Below, piece after piece: positions 17,557 through 25,711 of a DNA stretch of 64,000 nt (positions are counted from its first letter, which is position 1; every line of letters begins with the position of its first letter). Both the position numbers and the translations under genes were made by a program. The notes under the pieces were generated by a model. That model did not search any database. It was not told the origin of the DNA and was given only the letters and a program-made list of their open reading frames with translations. The stretch lies in contig NZ_WQPK01000008.1 in the NCBI RefSeq assembly GCF_018785265.1, forward strand, positions 1 through 64,000, read 5' to 3'. The DNA is from Collinsella aerofaciens (GTDB lineage: Bacteria; Actinomycetota; Coriobacteriia; Coriobacteriales; Coriobacteriaceae).

Positions 17557-18633
17557 ATGGCATTCGATCCCATTCAAGAGGATTGCCATCGCCTCGTTCT
17601 TGAGGCCTTGCGCCGCGACAATATCCCGCTCACCGACGCTGCCGCCGTAGAGCGTCTGATGGAACAATTCACCCGCAACCCCGCACCACTCATCGTGCAC
17701 GACCGTGACCGCGCCGGGCACCTCATTGCCAAGGTGGTCGAAGCCGTCGACTACCGCATTCCCTTTATCCCTGACGATGCCCAGGCAGAGCAGGAAGAGG
17801 CAGCTGCCGAGAACATGCTCCGCGAGGCTGCCGCACTCGATCCGGCCAACTGGGATGCCCAGCGCATGCTGACGGCCCTCACCGCAGAATCCAACGAGGA
17901 ATACGTACAGTACCTGGTGTCCAAGTGCGACGAGGTGGAGCACGATCTGGCGCTCAAGATCGCCTCGGCTCAGGACCCCTACGAGCGCGAGGCCGCAGGC
18001 GACCTTATGCGCCGCCCCTATCTGCGCTGGCTTGCCGCCTTGGCATCGCGCGCCCTCATTAGCGGCCGCTATCGCATGTCGCTCGAAGCCGCAAATCGCA
18101 GCTTCGACTTTGCGCCCAACGACCCCGCTGGTGTCCGCCACACCGCGATGCTCGCCATGGCAAAGCTCGAATACCCCGCCGAGGAGCTCAAGCGCTTTCG
18201 CTCCGCACACTCCGTGCCGTACCTCGCGAATACCCCGCTGCGCCGCCGTCCCAAGGATGCAGAGCGCGACTTGGACCCGTGGACGCTCATCGCACTGATG
18301 AGCGCAGCCTGGCGCGAGCTGGACTACGAGGGCGCCGAGCACTACCTGCGTATCCTTGCACGCTCGTGTCCGCACGCGGCCGAGGCGCTCTACTTCCAAA
18401 CCGAGTTTCCCGATGGCGTCTATGCCCGCGTCAACGTAGGTGCGGGCTCCACCGACGAGCTTGTCCTTGCGCTATCCGAGGCGACGCCGGTACTGCAGGA
18501 GGGCCTGGGCGCCCCCGACAACGCCAGCTTTGCCGCCTGGGTCGCCACCAACGATATCGTGCGTTCCCAAATCGATGTGCGCATACTGCGGGCGGCCGAG
18601 CAGGGTTTGCCGTTTAAGGGAGGAGACCTCTAA
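17557..18633 (+). CDS. Helical repeat protein of unknown function, first of a pair
   Basis: The 358-residue protein is almost all alpha-helical and acidic, with no signal peptide or membrane segment. Segments such as RYRMSLEAANRSFDFAPNDPAGVRH and ELDYEGAEHYLRILARS look like tetratricopeptide-type helix pairs, so a scaffolding role is possible. The start MAFDPIQED has AAAGGAGG just upstream. Its stop overlaps the start of the next gene (TAATG), showing translational coupling. I do not recognise a named family. Confidence 0.75.
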   Translation: MAFDPIQEDCHRLVLEALRRDNIPLTDAAAVERLMEQFTRNPAPLIVHDRDRAGHLIAKVVEAVDYRIPFIPDDAQAEQEEAAAENMLREAAALDPANWDAQRMLTALTAESNEEYVQYLVSKCDEVEHDLALKIASAQDPYEREAAGDLMRRPYLRWLAALASRALISGRYRMSLEAANRSFDFAPNDPAGVRHTAMLAMAKLEYPAEELKRFRSAHSVPYLANTPLRRRPKDAERDLDPWTLIALMSAAWRELDYEGAEHYLRILARSCPHAAEALYFQTEFPDGVYARVNVGAGSTDELVLALSEATPVLQEGLGAPDNASFAAWVATNDIVRSQIDVRILRAAEQGLPFKGGDL

Positions 18634-19676
18634 TGGATCCGAGCGTCTACATCCCCGCCTACCTGGAGCGCGCCTACGTTGCGTCGCACCCCGAGCTCAC
18701 CGATGCAGCACGCGAGCTTGTCCATAACGACATTAGTGCGAATCCCCAAAAGTACGCGCAGTCCGAGCATGCCCAGGCGCTGCTGTCCTATGCCGGTGTT
18801 CATCGCCACCTGCTCGACGAGCTCCATCGCATCGAAGATATGGGCAGCGACGAGGAGTTTGAGCAGACGCGCAATCGCCTGTTCGACGACATGCGCGATG
18901 AGCTGCTCAAGATTGTCCGCGTCGACGCACTGACCGTCGACGCGCAGCTGCTCGCCATCATCCTGGCCGACACACCCGTTGACGCCTGCCTGGGCGACCT
19001 GATGAAGCTCGAGGCAACCACGGCCGATTACCTGCAGCAAAGCGTGCCCGGGTTCGATATGGAGGCCCCGCACTACTGGGCCAACAAAGTTTTGACGGAC
19101 GGCGTGACGGCGGCAGAGCTCACCGTGAGCGAGCCGGCGCTTATCGGGTGGCTTCACACACTCGAGGCCATCTCGCAGCTGTGCATGGCGAGCGCCCGCT
19201 ACCGTGCTGCCGTCAACTATTCTCGCCGTGTTCTTAAGGCGGAAGGCTATCCCACCCGAGCGGCAGGCACCGTGTTACTCGCCCTCGCTCGCTTGGAAGA
19301 CGAGGACGGCTTTTTTGCCCTGGCCCACCAGCTCGAGGAGCAGATGGGGGCCGATGCCCTCGAGAACTCTCCTTGGTATCTGCTCGCCCGCACGATTCTG
19401 CTGTTCAAAACAAACAAGATGCGCCCGGCGACACGCGCGCTGCGTGAGTTCGCCAACCGCTGCGAGGGTGGCGCGTTCTTCTTACTGAACCCCATGTACC
19501 AGACACCGTACCTTCCCTGCCGGCCCGAGCCACACGATCCCTGGGATCTTTCGCACCAGGCCGTTTGGGAAGCGGACGGTATTATCTCGGACACTCCCGA
19601 CTTTGCCCCCTGGGCCAACGCCTGCGAAGATGTATCGCAGCTTGCCCAGGAATTTGCGCGCCGCTACGGATTTTAG
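18633..19676 (+). CDS. Helical protein of unknown function, second of a pair
   Basis: This 347-residue product is coupled to the previous gene by a TAATG overlap and shares its character: acidic, helical, with TPR-like stretches (SARYRAAVNYSRRVLKAEGY, then ARLEDEDGFFALAHQLEEQ). The last 100 residues are richer in aromatic residues and proline (NPMYQTPYLPCRPEPHDPWD). The pair probably forms one complex. No enzyme motif is visible. Confidence 0.75.
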   Translation: MDPSVYIPAYLERAYVASHPELTDAARELVHNDISANPQKYAQSEHAQALLSYAGVHRHLLDELHRIEDMGSDEEFEQTRNRLFDDMRDELLKIVRVDALTVDAQLLAIILADTPVDACLGDLMKLEATTADYLQQSVPGFDMEAPHYWANKVLTDGVTAAELTVSEPALIGWLHTLEAISQLCMASARYRAAVNYSRRVLKAEGYPTRAAGTVLLALARLEDEDGFFALAHQLEEQMGADALENSPWYLLARTILLFKTNKMRPATRALREFANRCEGGAFFLLNPMYQTPYLPCRPEPHDPWDLSHQAVWEADGIISDTPDFAPWANACEDVSQLAQEFARRYGF

Positions 19677-19721
19677 TGACGCACTCGACCCGACCATGTC
19701 GTTTACGTTAGGAACGGTTTC

Positions 19722-21899
19722 ATGAACCTCCGCTCATCTCTTGCCTGCACCTCGAGCGATATCGCTCGCTGGGGGCTGCGCTCCGTCCTTAAGCGCCAGG
19801 GCGGCGTACTCCCCGGCCGCATCGCCATGAAGATCGACCCCGAGTTGCTGAGCGACCTCGCTGGCCTTGTCGACCGCAGCGTGGTGATTACGGGTACTAA
19901 TGGCAAGACCACCACTTCCAACCTCATCGCCGACGCCGTTGCTGCCAGCGGTGCTGCCGTGGTGTGCAACCGTGCCGGCAACAATATGGAGCCTGGTGTG
20001 GTAGGTGCTCTGCTCGAGGCCCGCGGCGACCTTAAACACACCAGCAGCGGCAAGCGCGTGGGCGTTTTTGAGTGCGATGAGCTTTACACCGTACGCGTTC
20101 TGCCCAAGCTCAAGCCGACGTACTTTGTGCTGCTCAACCTGTTCCGCGACCAGCTAGATCGCTATGGCGAGATCGATCACACCCAGGAGGTCATCGCCCA
20201 CGCGTTGGAGCGTTCGCCGGCAACGACGCTCATCTACAACGCCGACGACCCGCTGTGCGCCTCGATTGCCGCGCGCGTTCCCAATGCGAGTATTGCCTTT
20301 GGCATCGACGGCGCCACCAACACCGAGTCCGACCGTATTAGCGACTCGCGCTTTTGCTCACAGTGCAACGCGCCGCTGGAGTATGACTACGTGCAATACG
20401 GCCAGCTTGGCGCATACCATTGCCCCTCGTGCGGTTGGGCACGCCCCGCACTGGTCCGCCGTGTGACGGGCGTGAAGCTCGGCTGCGACGGCTACGGCTT
20501 CGACCTGGTCTTTGGATCTGCGCCCGACGCGGCTGCCGTACACATCGCCACACGCTACAACGGTCTGTACATGGTCTATAACGTTGCCGCCGCCTTCTTT
20601 GCCGCACGCGAGTTGGGCGTGGACACGGCGTTTCTACAGCCTACGCTCGATGCCTACGTCCCCGCCGGCGGACGTATGGGCCGCTGGGAGATCGCCGGCC
20701 GTACCGTCGAGGCAAACCTGGCCAAAAATCCCGTGGGCTTCGATCGCCAGATCCAGTCCATTAAAACGGCAGGCGGCAGGCTCTGCGCCTTCTTCCTGAA
20801 CGACAACGACGCCGACGGCCACGATGTCTCGTGGATCTACGACGTCGACTTCGAGCGCATCGCCGACACACCGGGTCTTGTCGCCTTTGCCGGAGGCACG
20901 CGTGCGCACGACATGCAGGTACGCCTCAAGTACGCCGGCATCGATGCCGCGATTATCTCGGACGTCGCGCAGGCAATTGGCGCCGTGGCAGACGAGGCCG
21001 CCAATGACACCTTCTACGCCGTCGCCAACTACACGGCCTTCCCGCCGCTGGTCAAGGAGCTCGACGGGCTGAAAGGCGCCACCGCCGACGCTGTTGCCGG
21101 GCGCGCCGTAGCCCGTGCCGACGGCAGCGCTCTTCCTGTCAGCATCGCGCCAGTCGAGCTTTCGCGCCCGCTGCGCATCGTCTACCTGTATCCCGATGCC
21201 CTTAACCTCTACGGCGACGGCGGCAATGTTATCGCGCTCGAGCGCCGCTGCGTCTGGCGCGGCATTCCCGTGCGCGTGGACGAGGTCCGTATGGGCGAAA
21301 CGCTTGATTTGACCGATGCCGATATCGTCATGATGGGTGGCGGCTCCGACCGCGACCAGCTAGCCGTGGCACACGAGCTGCTCGCCCAAAAAGACAAGGT
21401 CGCGGCCTATGTTGAGGATGGCGGCTCGCTGCTTGCCATCTGTGGCAGCTATCAGCTGCTCGGCCGTTCGTACTATATGGGTGAGGATCGCATCGAGGGC
21501 CTGGGCGTCATTGCCGCCGAAACCGTACGTGGCTCCGATCGCCTGATCGGCAACGTAGCCGTCAAAACCGATCTGGCACCTGAGCCCTTTGTGGGATTCG
21601 AGAACCATGGCGGCCGCACGCTTTTGGACGCCGATGCCACGCCGCTCGGAACGTCCGTCGTCACGGGCACCGGCAACAACGGCGACGATGGCTTTGAGGG
21701 TCTGATCTACAAGGGCGTCATCGGCACGTACCTGCACGGGCCGGCGCTGCCCAAAAACCCCGAACTCGCCGACTGGCTGATCGCCCATGCCCTCGAGCAC
21801 CGTGGCGATGCACAGGCCGCCGCCCTGCTGCCGCTCAAGCCCCTCGACGACACCTACGAGCACGCCGCCCACGACGCCGCCATGAAGCTCCTCCCCTAG
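19722..21899 (+). CDS. MurT-GatD fusion, lipid II isoglutaminyl synthase
   Basis: This 725-residue chain joins two proteins that are usually separate. Residues 1-470 are MurT: Mur-ligase P-loop ITGTNGKTTT (56-65), a four-cysteine zinc ribbon (C212, C215, C234, C237), and FFLNDNDADGHDVSW carrying the catalytic Asp. Residues 480-725 are GatD: RIVYLYPDALNLYGDGGN, nucleophile in AICGSYQ (about Cys574), and TYLHGP (about His672). Together they amidate the alpha-carboxyl of D-Glu2 in lipid II using glutamine, which is needed for efficient cross-linking. It is followed at once by a terminator and tRNA-Glu. Confidence 0.92.
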   Translation: MNLRSSLACTSSDIARWGLRSVLKRQGGVLPGRIAMKIDPELLSDLAGLVDRSVVITGTNGKTTTSNLIADAVAASGAAVVCNRAGNNMEPGVVGALLEARGDLKHTSSGKRVGVFECDELYTVRVLPKLKPTYFVLLNLFRDQLDRYGEIDHTQEVIAHALERSPATTLIYNADDPLCASIAARVPNASIAFGIDGATNTESDRISDSRFCSQCNAPLEYDYVQYGQLGAYHCPSCGWARPALVRRVTGVKLGCDGYGFDLVFGSAPDAAAVHIATRYNGLYMVYNVAAAFFAARELGVDTAFLQPTLDAYVPAGGRMGRWEIAGRTVEANLAKNPVGFDRQIQSIKTAGGRLCAFFLNDNDADGHDVSWIYDVDFERIADTPGLVAFAGGTRAHDMQVRLKYAGIDAAIISDVAQAIGAVADEAANDTFYAVANYTAFPPLVKELDGLKGATADAVAGRAVARADGSALPVSIAPVELSRPLRIVYLYPDALNLYGDGGNVIALERRCVWRGIPVRVDEVRMGETLDLTDADIVMMGGGSDRDQLAVAHELLAQKDKVAAYVEDGGSLLAICGSYQLLGRSYYMGEDRIEGLGVIAAETVRGSDRLIGNVAVKTDLAPEPFVGFENHGGRTLLDADATPLGTSVVTGTGNNGDDGFEGLIYKGVIGTYLHGPALPKNPELADWLIAHALEHRGDAQAAALLPLKPLDDTYEHAAHDAAMKLLP

Positions 21900-21906
21900 C
21901 ACCTCA

Positions 21907-21944
21907 CCACCACAAAGGGGACAGGCACCTTTGTGGTGGTTTTT
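21907..21944 (+). terminator. Terminator of the MurT-GatD gene
   Basis: CCACCACAAAGG pairs exactly with CCTTTGTGGTGG and is followed by TTTTT, starting eight bases after the stop codon. Confidence 0.93.
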
Positions 21945-21960
21945 CAGTTTGCCAACGATA

Positions 21961-21989
21961 TGTGAACGGCTAAAAAAGTCTGCTATACT
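21961..21989 (+). promoter_or_regulatory. Promoter of tRNA-Glu
   Basis: TGTGAA and TATACT are spaced by 17 bases, and the tRNA begins 11 bases after the -10 element. Confidence 0.7.
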
Positions 21990-21999
21990 TTTTCCCGCT

Positions 22000-22076
22000 G
22001 TCCCCATCGTCTAGCGGCCAAGGACGCCACCCTTTCAAGGTGGATATCGCGGGTTCGAATCCCGCTGGGGGCACCA
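22000..22076 (+). tRNA. tRNA-Glu (anticodon TTC)
   Basis: The sequence folds as a full cloverleaf: acceptor GTCCCCA with TGGGGGC (one T-G pair), anticodon arm CCACC-CTTTCAA-GGTGG giving TTC, T arm GCGGG-TTCGAAT-CCCGC, and an encoded CCA end. It is the attachment gene of the prophage, which begins inside its last nine bases; the gene stays intact because the phage core restores the 3' end. The integrase gene on the opposite strand ends inside it. Confidence 0.97.
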
Positions 22077-23477
22077 ACCCGAAAATGTGCGAACCCGTGC
22101 GATGCTTAGTCGTGCGGGTTCGTTGCGTTCATCGTCGCAGTAGAGCGTGGCCACGCACTCCTCCGGCGTCACCATCACCTGATATACAAACGAATCGAGC
22201 ACGGCCGCGTCGTCCATCCCGCCGCCGCACTGGAGGAAGTCCGCGAACTCCTCGGGGTCGATGCGGGCCTCGTCATAGGAGGCCAGATCGCGCTCGGCGC
22301 GGGCCTTCTGGGCCTGAAGCTGTGCTATGCGGTCGGTGAACTCCGGCATCACGATACCCTGTTCGATAGCGGCCATGATGTTCTGGAGGCCGTTCTCGGC
22401 CTTGCGCTTCGACGCCATGGCCCGCCTGCGCGCGTCGGCTATCTCCGGCTCCGGCTCGTCCCAGAGCATGTGGGATATGCGGAGGGCCGTCTCGCGGTCG
22501 CGCAGCATCCCCCTGATGGCCTCGGCCAGCTCGTGCTCGAGCCAGTCGCGCCGGACGGGCTTGGCCCCGCAGCGGCAGCCGTAATACTCGTACTTGACGT
22601 TCTTCTTGCCACGGCCCGACGTCCCGGCCATGTTGTGGCCGCACTCCGAGCAGATCGCCCTGCCGGACAGCGCGAACGTGCCCCAGTCCTCCGAGGCCCG
22701 GCGCTTCTTCGGCTTTACCTCCTGGGCCATCGCGAAGGTCGCCTTGTCGATAATCTGGGGCATGCCGCCCTCCACCTCTATGCCTCCCCACGAGTAGAAG
22801 CCCGTGTACTTCCTGTTGTGGAGCATCTGGTACACCATCGAGTAGCCGCACGGCCTGCCCGTCCTCGTGGTCACGCCGCGCCGCGCGAGGTCGCTGGCGA
22901 TGGAGTCGACCGGCTCGTGGTCGCAGGAGCGCCGGAACGCCTCGCGCACTATCGCGGCCTCGTCCTCGTTCACCACGTACTCGTCGTCATCGTTGCGGCC
23001 GTAACCGTAGACGCGCACGCCGTTCGTCTTGCACTTGAGGGCGTTGCCCTCCATCCCGCGCCTCGTCCTCATGGAGGTCTTGACCGATTCCACGGCCGCG
23101 AGGCCCTCGTAAATCTTCTCGATCAGGATGCGCTCGGGGCCGTCCGGCATGGCCTCCATGGCCGACACGACCTCGACGCCCTTCTTGCGCAGCTCGTGCT
23201 TGTACGCGGGCGCGTCGTACTCGTCGCGCGAGAAGCGGTCCATCATGTACACGAGCACGATGTCCGACTCGCCCGCGTTGGCAATCATCTTCTGGAACTG
23301 GGGGCGGTCGTCGCTGCGGCCGCTCATGGCGTAGTCGGAGTACTCCCCTACAATGGCGTAGCCCTCGCGCGCGCACCAGTCGCGGCAGACGCGCAGCTGG
23401 TCGTCAATCGAGGCCTCGCGCTGCTTCGAGCACGAGAAGCGGGCGTATATGACGGCGGTCTTTATATCTTCTGGCAT
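22035..23477 (-). CDS. Large serine recombinase (integrase)
   Basis: This 480-residue protein has an N-terminal resolvase domain (YARFSCSKQREASIDDQ with catalytic Ser, then DIVLVYMMDRFSRD), a recombinase domain (residues about 155-270), a zinc ribbon (CSECGHNM...CRCGAK), and a coiled-coil stretch near 360-410. It catalyses integration into tRNA-Glu and, with a directionality factor I cannot identify here, excision. The last ten residues after WCP are read from the antisense of the host tRNA. In the circular phage the same frame would continue into the right prophage end for 24 different residues, so integration rewrites the C-terminus. Confidence 0.93.
   Translation of the reverse strand: MPEDIKTAVIYARFSCSKQREASIDDQLRVCRDWCAREGYAIVGEYSDYAMSGRSDDRPQFQKMIANAGESDIVLVYMMDRFSRDEYDAPAYKHELRKKGVEVVSAMEAMPDGPERILIEKIYEGLAAVESVKTSMRTRRGMEGNALKCKTNGVRVYGYGRNDDDEYVVNEDEAAIVREAFRRSCDHEPVDSIASDLARRGVTTRTGRPCGYSMVYQMLHNRKYTGFYSWGGIEVEGGMPQIIDKATFAMAQEVKPKKRRASEDWGTFALSGRAICSECGHNMAGTSGRGKKNVKYEYYGCRCGAKPVRRDWLEHELAEAIRGMLRDRETALRISHMLWDEPEPEIADARRRAMASKRKAENGLQNIMAAIEQGIVMPEFTDRIAQLQAQKARAERDLASYDEARIDPEEFADFLQCGGGMDDAAVLDSFVYQVMVTPEECVATLYCDDERNEPARLSIARVRTFSGWCPQRDSNPRYPP
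22068..22076. repeat. attL core (left prophage attachment site)
   Basis: GGGGCACCA, the final nine bases of tRNA-Glu, is repeated at 59804. A GGGTTCGA stretch also lies shortly upstream of both copies, nine bases before this one and fourteen before the other. Short cores fit a large serine recombinase. Confidence 0.7.
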
Positions 23478-23513
23478 AATCTAGGATGCCCTCCAAACGG
23501 GCGGCTATCTGGT

Positions 23514-23555
23514 AAACCCCGCAGCAGCGTTGGCGCGCTTCGACCTGCGGGGTTT
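23514..23555 (-). terminator. Probable terminator of the lipoprotein gene
   Basis: AAACCCCGCAG and CTGCGGGGTTT form an 11-bp stem with a 20-base loop, eleven bases past the lipoprotein stop. The U tract is only three bases long, so efficiency is uncertain. Confidence 0.6.
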
Positions 23556-23565
23556 CACTTTGCCG

Positions 23566-24273
23566 CTACCAGACCTGGGCGTATACCTCGAACGAGGAGT
23601 GCTCGGGCATGTTGAAGCAGGAAATCTCGAACGGCTCGGACTCGCCCTTGGACGGGGTATCGACGAACGTCGTGTTTCCGTAGTTAATGGCCCCGGAGGC
23701 GTCGCGAGCAATCACGGAGACGGCGACCTGGCTGTACTGCTTCTTGTCCAGATCGTAGTTGGCGGTCAACTCGCCTGTGTACGAGACGCCGCCGTACGAG
23801 TCAGGTACCTCAGCCGTGTTCGATACGGTAAAGACGTCTTCGTCCAGCGTCTGGCTGTCTACCCAGCTCGGCTCATTCGCCTTAAACTCGACCGTTGCGG
23901 GGGCGGTGCCGTTTCCCGCCTGGAAACCGTAGTGTACGGTCTCACCGGGGAGGACGACGAACAGGGTCTGCTTGTCGGAGAAGACGATGGAGCCGTCCTC
24001 GGCCTTGCCCGTTATCGTCACCGTAGGCATCTGGGCCTCGACGTCCTTGTTGGGGTTCTTCAGCGCGAAGCCGTAGTAGACCCACCCGTCGCCGACCACC
24101 GACCAGCCGGACTCCGTTATCTCCAGCGGCTCGGGGCCGTTTTTCGCCTCGACCTCCTTCGCCTCTCCGGAGGACTGCTGCCCGGAACCGGGCTGCTGGC
24201 CGCTCGAGCACCCCGCCAACGGGATGAGCGAGGCCGTGGCCATGGCGGCCAGGAACGTCCTGCGTGTGATCAT
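23566..24273 (-). CDS. Tat-type lipoprotein, probable lysogenic conversion gene
   Basis: The 235-residue protein starts with a twin-arginine motif (ITRRTF), a hydrophobic stretch, and a lipobox LAGC at residues 19-22, so it should be exported by Tat and anchored to the outer face of the membrane. A Gly/Ser/Gln-rich linker follows, then a beta-rich domain (VYYGFALKNPNKD...VVLPGETVHYGF) resembling small immunoglobulin-like DUFs. It lies between integrase and repressor, the usual place for genes expressed in the lysogen. It might block superinfection at the surface or serve the host; that is inference. Confidence 0.8.
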   Translation of the reverse strand: MITRRTFLAAMATASLIPLAGCSSGQQPGSGQQSSGEAKEVEAKNGPEPLEITESGWSVVGDGWVYYGFALKNPNKDVEAQMPTVTITGKAEDGSIVFSDKQTLFVVLPGETVHYGFQAGNGTAPATVEFKANEPSWVDSQTLDEDVFTVSNTAEVPDSYGGVSYTGELTANYDLDKKQYSQVAVSVIARDASGAINYGNTTFVDTPSKGESEPFEISCFNMPEHSSFEVYAQVW

Positions 24274-24276
24274 CTC

Positions 24277-24597
24277 TTACTCCTTCCCTTGTGCCGCCCG
24301 CAGTTCGTGGGCGGTTACCAATAGAACCTTCTTATAGGGCGCGGTTAGCCCTCGATATGTGTCAATGAGGTCACGCTCGTCATTGGAGATGAGCGCAAGG
24401 TCGGGACCGTCGTCATTCCGCCCGACCAGCTCGTCGAGCGTGATTCCATAGCGGTCAGCCAAAGCGCAGAGAACGTCCGAGTCAGGGTCGCGGACCTCGC
24501 GCTCGTAGTTCTGGTACGTCTTTTTCGGGATACCGAGGTAGTCGGCTACCTGCTCCTGGGTGAGGCCGTTCATGCGCCTGTATAGCTTGAGTTCCAT
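24277..24597 (-). CDS. CI-like phage repressor (XRE family)
   Basis: This 106-residue protein has an N-terminal HTH (LYRRMNGLTQEQVADYLGIPKKTYQNYE) and a C-terminal half rich in charged residues with no peptidase motif, so it is a short repressor without LexA-type cleavage. I chose the ATG giving MELKLYRR because AAAGGAA precedes it; the frame extends 34 codons further into the operator region. Divergent promoters and three similar operators lie just upstream. It starts four bases upstream of the lipoprotein gene end, so both are probably cotranscribed in the lysogen. Confidence 0.85.
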   Translation of the reverse strand: MELKLYRRMNGLTQEQVADYLGIPKKTYQNYEREVRDPDSDVLCALADRYGITLDELVGRNDDGPDLALISNDERDLIDTYRGLTAPYKKVLLVTAHELRAAQGKE

Positions 24598-24624
24598 GGA
24601 CGCGTTCCTTTCTGCCTTAGCACG

Positions 24625-24716
24625 AAGATACCCAAAATGGGGACTTTTATCAATATATCTTCTTGCTACATCCCCATAATGGGGGTATAGTTCCCTCATG
24701 AGGTACCCAAAACGGG
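24625..24716. promoter_or_regulatory. Lysogeny switch: divergent promoters with three operators
   Basis: Three related 11-bp sites occur: CCCAAAATGGG (24631-24641), CCCATAATGGG (24673-24683), and CCCAAAACGGG (24706-24716). Leftward, TTGATA and TATCTT are spaced by 17 bases with the first site filling the spacer. Rightward, TTGCTA (24663-24668) and TATAGT (24686-24691) are spaced by 17 with the second site inside. The third lies just past the rightward start. This is a lambda-like arrangement in which repressor or Cro binding would block RNA polymerase directly. Confidence 0.85.
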
Positions 24717-24961
24717 CACTTAATCAGAAAGGAGACAAGGATGAAGACAACATCGCATCGGAGCGAGTCCGCTTGGGCATGTCCCAGCAGGACCTTGCCG
24801 ACGAGCTCGAGGTTTCCCGCGACTCGGTGAAGGACTGGGAGGCCGGTCGTACGCCCATCAAGAGCACGTTGCTCATCTCGATGGCCGACATCTTCGACTG
24901 CAGCCTCGACTACCTCATGGCTCGCTCGAACGAGCGCCTTATCAAGAAGGCGGTGGCGTAA
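24698..24961 (+). CDS. Cro-like HTH regulator with uncertain start
   Basis: The HTH (ASERVRLGMSQQDLADELEVSRDSVKDWEAG) is clear and the product is divergent from the repressor. The start is odd. The only strong ribosome site (AAAGGAG) precedes an ATG at 24741 that is in a different frame; inserting one base (ACAAC to ACAAAC) would give MKTNIASERVR. The in-frame ATG at 24698 has no ribosome site but coincides with the predicted transcription start of the rightward promoter, so leaderless translation is possible. Either the gene is frameshifted or it is leaderless. The 87-residue length applies to the 24698 start. Confidence 0.7.
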   Translation: MRYPKRALNQKGDKDEDNIASERVRLGMSQQDLADELEVSRDSVKDWEAGRTPIKSTLLISMADIFDCSLDYLMARSNERLIKKAVA

Positions 24962-25041
24962 TGCCCCGCAACCAAAGGCTCGACATCATGCGCCGGAAGT
25001 TGCAGCGCCGCTTCAAGACTTGGAAGGGACGCCGGGCGTAA
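24961..25041 (+). CDS. 26-residue basic micro-ORF
   Basis: The frame starts at an ATG that overlaps the stop of the Cro-like gene (TAATG) and stops in a TAATG that starts the next gene. The peptide is very basic (RRKLQRRFKTWKGRR) and may bind nucleic acid. The perfect start-stop chain supports translation, if only to couple the neighbours. No family known to me. Confidence 0.5.
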   Translation: MPRNQRLDIMRRKLQRRFKTWKGRRA

Positions 25042-25433
25042 TGACGTGGACGAGCAGCGAAGTCCGCTACCTCGAGGAGCACGCCGGGGACGGGGCCGTG
25101 GCCATAGCCGAGGCCCTCGGCAAATCGGTGACGGCCATTGAAGTGCAGGCGCACCGCTACGGACTCTCACTCCGCAAGCGCTGGCTCTGCCCCAAGTGCG
25201 GCAGGGAGACCTTCAAGCCGCTGTCGAACCGGACGGGTTGGTGCGTCTCCTGCACAAGGGAGCAGCGCGCCGCCGAGATCGCCGAGCAGGTGCGGGCGAT
25301 GGAGGAGGAGGTGAGGAGGGAGGACAAGGCGAACAAGGAGCGCCAGCGGCTCTACAGCCGCAAATATCGCGCAAAAAAGCAAATCAACGAAAACTTTTTG
25401 AAAGTCGAGGACGAGGAAACGGAGGAAGAATGA
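25041..25433 (+). CDS. Phage DNA-binding protein with HTH and zinc ribbon
   Basis: The 130-residue protein begins with a helix-turn-helix-like segment (WTSSEVRYLEEHAGDGAVAIAEALGKSVTAIEVQAHRYG), of the type found in SANT/HTH phage proteins, then a zinc ribbon (CPKCGRET...GWCVSC), and ends in a charged coiled coil. It is coupled to genes on both sides. A role in early phage transcription is likely but unproven. Confidence 0.7.
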   Translation: MTWTSSEVRYLEEHAGDGAVAIAEALGKSVTAIEVQAHRYGLSLRKRWLCPKCGRETFKPLSNRTGWCVSCTREQRAAEIAEQVRAMEEEVRREDKANKERQRLYSRKYRAKKQINENFLKVEDEETEEE

Positions 25434-25711
25434 CCCCTCAAAACAGATACGCGGGCACCCCCAGCAACCACACCAAGAGCGCCCGCACGTCCAACAGGAC
25501 TCCCCGCATCGTAGCACGCGAGGGCTACCGCCTGCCAGCGCAGGAGCGGGCAGACAGGCAGAGGGACGCCTTCAGGGCCGGGCTTCTGGTCGGCATCACC
25601 GTGACGGCGCTCGCCATGTGCGCGCTGCTGTGGCTCTGGATTATCCCGACCATGGACGGCGCGGTGCACAGCGCCCAAGCTGCCTATGAGGCGGTGGGCG
25701 TCCATGCGTAA
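25430..25711 (+). CDS. Small single-pass membrane protein
   Basis: This 93-residue product has one transmembrane segment (GLLVGITVTALAMCALLWLW, near residues 51-70) after a basic cytosolic N-terminus. Its ATG overlaps the previous stop (ATGA) behind a GGAGGA site. Early phage membrane proteins of this kind can act in superinfection exclusion, but nothing in the sequence proves it. Confidence 0.65.
   Translation: MTPQNRYAGTPSNHTKSARTSNRTPRIVAREGYRLPAQERADRQRDAFRAGLLVGITVTALAMCALLWLWIIPTMDGAVHSAQAAYEAVGVHA

Noticed and set aside
17254-18399. 381-codon minus-strand frame opposite the first helical protein
   Set aside because: Shadow of the forward gene, which has AAAGGAGG and couples to its neighbour.
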